Source of the DNA: Haemaphysalis longicornis
Lineage: Eukaryota; Arthropoda; Arachnida; Ixodida; Ixodidae
DNA: 64,000 nucleotides
Direction: 5' to 3'
NCBI GenBank assembly: GCA_013339765.2
Contig: CM023449.1
Location: 219,279,055 to 219,343,054 of the forward strand
Under the pieces are notes generated by a model. The model was not told the origin of the DNA, made no database searches, and saw nothing but the letters and a program-made list of their open reading frames with translations. Position numbers and translations under genes: made by a program. Shown in pieces: positions 55,866 through 64,000 of this stretch. Every line of letters begins with the position of its first letter. Position 1 is the first letter of the stretch.

Positions 55866-56279
55866 ATCGTTTTTCAAAACACAACTATCATGTCTTAGGC
55901 AAGACAACTGGCAACCGAGTTCATCAGCTGCATCACGAGCCAGGGCACGTTCTGGGAGGGCGTGCATTGGTGCATTTGTTGGGTGGCTTCTTGCCCGAGC
56001 AAGGTGTCCACACCACGTTTATGAATGGAGCAGTAGCATAACAGCTGCAGCAACCGAATGCTAGAGGTGCGCAAACTTGGCTAGTATCGACCTGTATTGC
56101 TCTTGGAAGTACACTGAAGCGAATTTGTCGAGCTATTATTTGTGCCTGCAACTGAGTTGTTCAACTCATGATATACTTTATTTTTACTATCCAGTAACGT
56201 ATGAAGCTTCAATTCAATTGCAAAGCCCTAAAAAGAAAAAAAACAGAGAACCCTTCACGGTCACACTGGTTTGAAAGGT
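55866..56279. other. unassigned intron sequence
   Basis: IFT57 intron sequence without recognised element. Confidence 0.4.
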
Positions 56280-59170
56280 TGTTCACTGCTACCTCATCGT
56301 TCCAAATTTCGATGTTCCACCACTTACTGGCTACTACTGACTCCTTGTTTGTTCATTCAGAGTTTATACAGGTTGAACATGCTTGCAATCCATTTTATTT
56401 CAGAATTTTCAAGTGTGTCGTCGCAGCTCGCTTCACCAAGCTGGTGAAGAGGATGTAGGGTTGGAAGTGGGCTTGAGCATTTTGGTGCAGCTTTGGAGCA
56501 ATGTAATTATATTGTGGAGCAGATCCCTAGGGCCAAGTCTCCTTCTTAATTAATTCCAATATTTATTTCTGTTGTGTTCAATAAACCACAGTGTAAATAT
56601 ACTTACTTACATTTAAGCAGAACTAGAAATTAGACAAATAATAAAACAGAACAATGTTCAAGTACTGATTGTAATAATATAGCTTAGGTTAGGGCCAACT
56701 AAGCAAAATGTGAGTAAAGCTGGCTATAAATTAAAAAAAAAAAAGGTGTATAGTACGTAGCCCACCACTGTAGGGAGGGCGCGTTCCCAGAACGAGCGTT
56801 CTATAGACGTGGTATCTGCCTAAGCAGCAAGCTCCTAAAGGCCATCCAGGGTATACCACCACCAACATTGAAAGCTGGGCCTCGCCGATTTCTCGGCACG
56901 GCAACCTAGCTAGCATGCTTCGCGCCCAACATGGTCAACCTTACCACGCCGTTGACTTTAAAGGAGCCATGAAGAGAAAATACAACTTCGTTTAATTTGA
57001 AAGAACTAGAGTTCTCACTCACTCATCCAGCACAAAATGTTTTTACGAACAAGAAAACAAGAGTATTTAGAACTTTCAATTTGGCCACAGTGACGTATTA
57101 TGAGCAAAATGACGTATGGGCCAGCTAAACTAATTCATGCTTTAACTGCACGGGTTTGCATTCAAGTGATGCGGTCAAATGAGAACCAGAGCCCCATTAC
57201 AGATGTCCAGTCATGGTCTCGCGACAGGTCAGTTAGGCGGCTGCCAATCGCACAAACAAGGTCTCGTGACATCATAGAAAAGTTGCGGGAAATTGGCTGG
57301 GGGTCCGACTGCTTCACACATTTCCTTTAATATCTCCGGTATTTGTTCGAAGATTGCGATATATTGGTATCATTGCGGGACTAAGCAGCTTTTAATAAAC
57401 CCACTTGTATTTTGTCTTCATGGCTCTTAATGCTGAGCTCCAAGCAAGACTCTGTCTGGGGCCTCCCTCAGCCGGAAGCGTTCGATGCAGCAGAAAAGGT
57501 CCACATTCTCGCTGGGACTTAAGAGAGGCACTCAAATCATTCTCGAATGAGTGTCACGTGATAGCAGTTAAAAACGGGCTGCCAGGGGCGCCGGAACAGG
57601 CGGTGCAGGAGGAGCGATGGCTTTCCCTCTTTTATAGACGGGGCACCTAAAGACTTCTGCTGAGCTCCAGATGGCTCTGGAAAAGTTTGGCTTATTTGAG
57701 AAGGCAAAATTCTTAAGGATCAGACAATATTCTGTTGAAATACCGGTGGCGCTGGTCAATAACTCGGATAACATGAAAAAAAGCTTCGCGTTTTAACCAT
57801 CTTTCTCTTAATAAGAAAGGGGATTTGATCTTTTTACTGTTCTCTCCAGCATCTGTGATGTTGAATGAATATTTGATTGGGTTTCATGTTAGTGGGTCGA
57901 TTGGGATTACTTATGTGTACTAGTCACTGTAGTGCCATCGTACAGCCCCTGCTGAAGTACTCAAAGAATTGACTACGATAATATTCAGTAACAATGATGA
58001 TTATGATGATGATGCGTGGTAGCATATTTTTGACTCCTTCAGGGAAAAAATAGTTTCAATGCCATTGCGGGCTGCTCATATTTGGGAACAGAATAATTGT
58101 GCCCGTCTCCCTGCACCAAGCAATTATGCCCGACTTCCACAGGGGTCACCTCGGCATAACTAAAACCAAAGCACGAGCCACATAATCAGTTTGGTGGCCA
58201 GGCACAGGAGACGACATACAGCGACTCATCAGCAACTGTGTGCAATGTGTACAACACTAGCAGAACAGAAAGCTCCCCATGATGCCAACAGAGCCTCCAA
58301 GTCGACAGCAATGGACCTTTCTACTGCAACAACCGCTGGTGGCTAACAATAACAGACTACTACTCCAGACACCCAAAAATCGTATGCCTCGAATCCCTGT
58401 CATCTGACACCGTCATCGCACATTGCAAGTCGGTGTTCGCAAGACATGAAATTTCCAAGACTTATCCCCGTCAACGGGCCTCAGTTGGCATGCTTAAACT
58501 CATCGGCTTTTGCGAACTTTGCTTGCCAGTACAATTTCCGCCACGTCACTTCAAGCCGGGTACCCACAGAGCAACGGACTGGCTGAAGCGGCCGTCATGG
58601 TTATCAAGGCGTCCATGAAAAAGACAAACACCCGTACAAAACGCTCTCACCTACCGACAGTGCCGCTTTAAAAGGGCTACAGCCCCGCTGAGTTACTCAT
58701 GGGCCGACGCCTCAGAAGTCAAGTTCGCCACGGCAGGCAAGGCACTAGAGCCCTATGTCAGAAATAAGGCGAGCTGAGCGAAAGAAAAAGAATTCAAGGA
58801 GGCTCAGTAATACCATTCGAACGGCATTAAAGAGTACACCAACTCCCTGCACTTTCAACCAGCCAAGTCATTGACCTGCGGGAAAAATATTGAAAGAAGC
58901 AGGAACACCCAGTCATATTGGGTTTCTACCAAAGCAGGAGAGCTAGGCGCAACCGAATGCATCTGACACAAATCCCCCCGTGAAGACATCTGAGCCCTAC
59001 AGACATGCAGCCGACAACCTAGGCAAATCATCGAACACGAACAGAGCCAGGATGCCGGCACTTCACCCTGCCCCACACAGAGGAATGCGTGAAGTCCCGC
59101 AACGCTTCAACCCCGCTCCTAGTCTCACCGGCAACCTGGCTCATTCAAGCACAAGCCTCTGAAGAGGGGA
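56280..59170 (+). repeat. large tandem duplication, copy A (contains decayed Gypsy pol)
   Basis: Colinear with 59448-63130. Order: a non-coding leader with AATAAA (about 56580), decayed Gypsy reverse transcriptase, a TTAA MITE, a gap where copy B has 532 bp of pol, a shared insert, integrase and the 3' end of pol. Segments 57486-58490 and 61054-62068 are nearly identical by eye. Confidence 0.92.
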
Positions 59171-59172
59171 GA
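56770..59172 (+). mobile_element. decayed Ty3/Gypsy element in copy A
   Basis: Translates in pieces: AIQGIPPPTLKAGPRRFLG (reverse transcriptase thumb), LGITKTKARAT and ISNCVQC (integrase zinc finger H/C residues), PKIVCLESLSSDTVIAHCKS (integrase core), then NGLAEAAVMVIKASMKK, and YWVSTKAGEL. Many stops and shifts, so dead. It ends at a purine tract GAAGAGGGGAGA followed by TGTGTATAC at 59173, which looks like a polypurine tract and the start of a 3' LTR. Confidence 0.85.
56962..57426 (+). mobile_element. TTAA MITE, copy a
   Basis: 465 bp, ends AGGAGCCATGAAGAGAAAAT and, inverted, GAGCCATGAAGACAAAATAC; flanked by TTAA at 56958-56961 and 57427-57430. Non-coding. Sits inside Gypsy pol. The family is shared with copies b and c. 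Confidence 0.87.
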
Positions 59173-59447
59173 TGTGTATACTTTCCATCAGAGAGGGGTG
59201 TGCTGCCCGAACGAGCGGCATGCCTCACGAATAAACACACACTTAAGCACTGAAAAATTTTTGCCCGTGGCTTTCCTGTGTAGCGGCAAAAGACCTAGAC
59301 CGGTTAAAAAATGGATAATTTTCAAAGCGCGGAGAAAACTCCATGCGCGGTTTGCGCTGGCGCACAAACTAAGGTGACGTGGGAGAGCTTTCCCCTAACT
59401 TGCATGCCCCAATTAGCATTCAAGTCTGGTTGGTTCTTAAAACAACT
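59173..59447 (+). other. putative Gypsy 3' LTR start and junction of the duplication
   Basis: TGTGTATACTTTCC and on, with AATAAAC at about 59230. Only copy A has this part. The LTR end was not located. Confidence 0.45.
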
Positions 59448-60072
59448 GTTTCACTGCTACCTCATCGTTCCGAATTTTGATGTTCCACCACTTACTGGCT
59501 ACTACTGACTCCTTGTTTGTTCATTCAGAGTTTATACAGGTACTGCAATCCTTTTATTTCGAATTTTCAGTCGCCAGCTCGCTTCACCAAGCTGGTGAAG
59601 AGGATGTAGGGTTGGAAGTGGGCTTGAGCATTTTGGTGCAGCTTTGGAGCAATGTAATTATTTTTCGTGGAGCAGATCCTTAGGGTCAAGTCTCCTTCTT
59701 AATTGCAATATTTATTTCTGTTGTGTTCAATAAACCACAGTGTAAATATACTTACTTACATTTAAGCAGAACTAGAAATTAGACAAATAATAAAACAGAA
59801 CAATGTTCAAGTACTGATTGTAATAATATAGCTTAGGTTAGGGCCAACTAAGCAAAATGTGAGTAAAGCTGGCTATAATAAAAAAAAAAAGGTGTATATA
59901 GCCCACCACTGTAGGGAGGGGGTTCCAGAAGAGCGTTCTATAGACGTGGTTGCCTAGCAGCAAGCTCCTAAAGGCATCCAGGGTATACCCCCCAACATTG
60001 AAGCTGGGCCTGCCATCTGGCACGAATCCTGCACTGCTTCCGCCCACATGGTCAACCTCAGCCGTTGCTTAA

Positions 60073-60463
60073 AACCAGAAGAGAAAACACGTTAATTAAA
60101 GAACTAGTCGATACTCGTCACACGAAAGATTTTTCTAAAAAAAAGCAGGTATTTAGACTTTCAAATTTTGCCACAGTGACGTATTGAAAGACTCATCGGG
60201 CCAGCTAACTTCATGCTTTAACTGCACTTAGCATTCATGATGCGGTCAAATGGAACCAGAGCCCCATTACGATGTCCAGTGGTCCGCGACAGGTCAGTTA
60301 GGCGGCTGCCAATCCAAAAGGTTCGTGACATCATAGAAAAGGCGGGAATTGGTAGTCCACTGCTTCACACGTTTCTTTTATTCCGTTTTGTTCGAAGATT
60401 GCGATATATTGGTACTATCGACTAAGCAGTCTTTTAAACCATTGTATTTTGTCTCATGGCCCC
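60073..60463 (+). mobile_element. TTAA MITE, copy b (eroded)
   Basis: Counterpart of copy a in the duplication, shortened by many small deletions; TTAA at 60069-60072 and 60464-60467 remain. Confidence 0.8.
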
Positions 60464-63190
60464 TTAATGCTGAGCTCCAGCAAGACTCTGTCTGGGGCCT
60501 CCCTCAGCCGGAAGCGTTCGAGCATGGAAAGCCTGAGTTCTCCTCCGTTAGCACTGTACGACCGGAAGCCCACAAAGTTCCGCAGGTGCGCCTCATGGAT
60601 CGGTGCCAGACTCTGCCGAAGCACCGAGACACTTGAAAGGTCGTAACAAGCGTACCCCAGAGGTACTACGCCCAAATAGCTAGGGACTGTTGAATTTGTT
60701 CCATTGAAAATTCGGTCCTCTCGGTATGTCCTTTGAGCTCCAGATAGACTACAAGCCGCTAGTCTCATTATCGGGCAGCAAAAACCTCTCGGAACTGACA
60801 CCCATACTAGTACAACAGCTTTGCATGTGACTTATGCGGTACGAGTACAACGTGGCATACATCCCCGGGAAAGACCCGATTCCGGCTGACTCCTTTCTCA
60901 CTTTCCCATCAAGGGAACATGCGAAGATAACTTGTCAGCTGAAGTAGAGGCTTATGTGAGCTTTGTTGTGTCAACAACACCAGCTAGAGCCGCAAGCCTC
61001 GAAGCAATCATCAAGGAGCAGCAACACGACAGTGTCTACCAGCTACTTGCGGGTGCAGCAGAAAAGGTTGGCCACATTCTCGCTGGGACTTAAGAGAGGC
61101 ACTCAAATCATTCTCGAATGAGTGTCACGTGATAGCAGTTAAAAACGGGCTGCCAGGGGCGCCGGAACAGGCGGTGCAGGAGGAACGATGGCTTTCCCTC
61201 TTTTATAGACGGGGCACCTAAAGACTTCTGCTGAGCTCCAGATGGCTCTGGAAAAGTTCGCCTTATTTGCAGAAGGCAAAATTCTTAAGGATCAGACAAT
61301 ATTCCATTGAAATACCGGTGGCGCTGGTCAATAACTCGGATAACATGAAAAAAAGGTTCGCGTTTTAACCATCTTTCTCTTAATAAGAAAGGGGATTTGA
61401 TCTTTTTACTGTTCTCTCCAGCATCTGTGACGTTGAATGAATATTTGATTGGGTTTCATGTTAGTGGGTCGATTGGGATTACTTATGTGTACTAGTCACT
61501 GTAGTGCCATCGTACAGCCCCTGCTGAAGTACTCAAAGAATTGACTACGATAGTATTCAGTAACAATGATGATTATGATGATGATGATGCGTGGTAGCAT
61601 ATTTTTGACTCCTTCAGGGAAAAAATAGTTTCAATGCCATTGCGGGCTGCTCATATTTGGGAACAGAATAATTGTGCCCGTCTCCCTGCACCAAGCAATT
61701 ATGCACGACTTCCACAGGGGTCACCGTGGCATAACTCAAACAAAAGCACGAGCCACATAATCAGTTTGGTGGCCAGGCACAGGAGACAACATACAGCGAC
61801 TCATCAGCAACTGTGTGCAATGTGTACAACACTCGCAGAACAGAAAGCTCCCCATGATGCCAACAGAGCCTCCAAGTGGACAGCAATGGACCTTTCTACT
61901 GCAACAACCGCTGGTGGCTAACAATAACAGACTACTACTCCAGACACCCAAAAATCGTATGCCTCGAATCCCTGTCATCTGACACCGTCATCGCACATTG
62001 CTAGTCGGTGTTCGCAAGACATGAAATTTCCAAGACTTATCCCCGTCAACGGGCCTCAGTTGGCATGCTTAAAGGGGCCATGAAGACAAAATACAAGTTT
62101 GGTTCATTAGAAAGGCTGCTTTGTCCTGATAAAAATGATACCAATTCTATCGCAAACTTCGAAAAAATAACGGAGATATTAAAGAAAACGTGTGGAGCTG
62201 TGGCGACTCGCTAGCCAGTTTTCGGCAACTTTTCTATGACGTCACAGAATCTTGTTTGGGCGATTGACGGCGGCCGAACTGATCAATCGCCAGAACACAT
62301 GACTGGACGATTGTAGTGGGGCCGCTGGTTCCGTTGGGTCGAATCACTTGAATGCTAACGCGCACTTAACCCACTGAAAATTATGTTTTTAGTGCTGGCC
62401 CATATGACGTCACTCGTGCCGATAACACGTCACTGTGGCGCGAAATTTGAAAGTCTTTAAGTATTTCTTGCGTTTTTATCGGTTAAAAAAATGTCTTTCG
62501 TGGCCAGAATGGAGCTGAGTGAGGTACTGAAGCCTAACTCTTTAAAGTTAAACAAAGTTGTATTTTCTCTTCATGGACCCTTTAAACTCATCGGCTTTTG
62601 CGAACTTTGCTTGCCAGTACAATTTCCGCCACGTCACTTCAAGCCCGGGTACCCACAGAGCAACGGACTGGCTGAAGCGGCCGTCATGGTTATCAAGGCG
62701 TCCATGAAAAAGACAAACAACCCGTACAAAACGCATCTCACCTACCGCACAGTGCCGCTTTAAAAGGGCTACAGCCCCGCTGAGTTACTCATGGGCCGAC
62801 GCCTCAGAAGTCAAGTTCGAAGTCAAGTTCACCACGGCAGGCAAGGCACTAGAGCCCTATGTCAGAAATAAGGCTGAGCTCCGAGCGAAAGAAGAAGAAT
62901 AAAGGAGGCTCAGAAATACCCTTTCGACCAGCACCAGAGTTCGCCAACTCCCCGCTCTTTCAACCAGCCAAGTCGTTTGGATCATAGACTTGCAACACCC
63001 CGAAAAAACATCAAAAGAAGCAGAAACACCGCAGTCGTATTGGGTTTCTACCAAAGCAGGAGAGCTAAGGCGTAACCGAATGCATCTGACACAAATTCCG
63101 CTTGTGAAGACATCCGGCTCGAGCGTACAGGACTCTGCAGCCGATGACCATACTGCACAACTCATCGAACCACGTGAGCAGTGCTTCTAC
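60464..63190 (+). mobile_element. decayed Ty3/Gypsy element in copy B
   Basis: Retains the RNase H segment missing in copy A: KPLVSLLGSKNLSEL and RYEYNVAYIPGKDPIPADSF, then the integrase pieces, the longest being NGLAEAAVMVIKASMKKTNN (in 62491-62763) and YWVSTKAGELRRNRMHLTQI (62990-63349). Stops, shifts and the nested MITE make it non-functional. Confidence 0.87.
62073..62581 (-). mobile_element. TTAA MITE, copy c, with empty site in copy A
   Basis: 509 bp, ends AGGGGCCATGAAGACAAAAT and, inverted, AGGGTCCATGAAGAGAAAAT. TTAA at 62069-62072 and 62582-62585. Copy A has the uninterrupted site GCATGCTTAAACTCATCGG at 58490-58508, so the element's borders are proven by comparison. Orientation opposite to a and b. 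Confidence 0.93.
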
Positions 63191-63423
63191 ACCGCTATAC
63201 ATTACCGCTGCCTCGCTTGCTTCCGGTTTATCGTGACGCAAACAGCAACTGCAGTCGCTGTTTGCGTCATGTCTGATCAGCGTTTGATTAGCAATTTCAG
63301 CACCGAATCAACACTAAAATGGCTATGGGAAGGTAAGACTTTCGTTTGATAACAACTTGCTGGTCGCCTTCAGCGTCCCTTCAAGATGTTTTACACACAC
63401 ACATGCACGCACAAGGAACTCAC
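63191..63423. other. IFT57 intron next to exon, with hairpin
   Basis: Contains a perfect 13 bp hairpin: arms TGACGCAAACAGC at 63234-63246 and its complement at 63257-63269, 10 base loop AACTGCAGTC. Confidence 0.8.
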
Positions 63424-63490
63424 TTCCATCAGTCATGCTAGAGCCCCTCTCCTCCATCTCCTGCTTGACCTGCTCCAGCTCTTCAGTGAT
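63424..63490 (-). CDS. IFT57: IFT57 penultimate exon
   Basis: Acceptor TTTTCGCAG, donor GTGAGT, phase 0 in and 1 out, 22 codons reading ITEELEQVKQEMEERGSSMT, DG. Joined to the last exon it gives SSMTDGTPLV, exactly the order in vertebrate IFT57. Earlier exons must lie beyond position 64000. The intron between the two exons is 8350 bp. Confidence 0.94.
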
Positions 63491-64000
63491 CTGCGAAAAA
63501 TGAGCAGCGGCATCAAATTGAAATCTCAAACTTGAGCCACCCTGTCACACAACCAAGTCACTCGAGGGCTATAACATGGTGTTCCCTCATAACAACTGTC
63601 CTCAGTTATCCTCAGTTAGGAGCCAAGAGTCCTTGTACCACTACTCCACAGGTCTCAATATTCACATACAGCCAAGACTTCTTGCTTGCAGGCAGTTCCC
63701 AGATGCGAAAATTATTAGCACAGCACACGCATGGTTCCATGGTAGTGACCTTGCAAACATTGCTGTTTACTTCCCTTTACTTCTTCAGGAGCAACTGAGA
63801 GGTCATAATGGGTTTGTACGACTGTTTATTAGAAGTTTAAACTTTCACCTTTTATCTCCCCTCATTGCAGCAGCGGACCATCATACTTAGGCAATTAATG
63901 TCAAATAGTGTCATCACATCAACTTCAAAACGTACCATAAAGTTTCTATTGCTGACTGCAGACAATGATGGGTAGGTTCGTATTATTTCGTAGCCAGCAC
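63491..64000 (-). other. IFT57 upstream intron
   Basis: No further IFT57 exon found before the window ends. Frames here have no match to the protein. Confidence 0.5.

Larger units (their letters stand above)
59448..63130 (+). repeat. large tandem duplication, copy B
   Basis: Second copy with two differences in content: it keeps 532 bp of Gypsy pol (60522-61053) missing from copy A, and it carries an extra 509 bp TTAA MITE (62073-62581). Between 59540 and 60470 it has many short deletions relative to copy A, while 61054-62068 is almost unchanged. Confidence 0.92.

Overview
The window is eukaryotic nuclear DNA from an arachnid, most likely a hard (metastriate) tick. The evidence is spliced genes with GT/AG introns, several copies of a tRNA-headed SINE of the Ruka type described from ticks, tick-type RNase-H LINEs with AATAAA plus simple-repeat tails, a Ty3/Gypsy element, and small non-autonomous DNA transposons (MITEs). 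I see no bacterial, organellar or viral genes. Species was not determined.

Layout. 1-2.2 kb: non-coding, ending in a ~460 bp tandem duplication. 2.26-16.55 kb (+): a 12-exon THAP-domain gene whose body is a transposase-like protein (Kolobok-like by my inference). Every splice junction keeps phase, but the reading frame is broken five times: one in-frame TGA exactly where the second zinc-binding Cys codon should be, and four single-base indels. 16.56-16.78 kb: an old Ruka copy. 17.06-17.77 kb (-): the last two exons of a P2X7-ballast-domain-like gene, with one more single-base frameshift. 17.8-48.8 kb: gene-poor and repeat-rich, with LINE fragments, one LINE with an open 353-codon RNase H/zinc-finger ORF, satellites, microsatellites, and a LINE tail between two near-identical ~473 bp flanks. 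48.87-50.04 kb: a possible first exon (-) facing an intact intronless NOP16 gene (+). 51-52.4 kb: a full-length Ruka SINE inserted at the end of a dead LINE reverse transcriptase. 54.90-63.49 kb (-): the last two exons of IFT57, separated by an 8.35 kb intron. That intron holds a tandem duplication of a decayed Gypsy element riddled with TTAA-flanked MITEs.

Connections. The THAP/transposase gene and a TTAA-targeting MITE family occur together. THAP-bearing Kolobok transposases are known to use TTAA targets, so the MITEs may be relics of the same type of machinery (inference). Intron 8 of the THAP gene is two-thirds a near-perfect 89 bp foldback hairpin. NOP16 (ribosome biogenesis) and IFT57 (cilium assembly) are ordinary housekeeping genes.

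Limits. All exon boundaries were read by eye from phase, splice consensus and protein-family memory; no search was run. Most of the small indels lie in or beside short base runs, so consensus error is a serious alternative to real gene decay.
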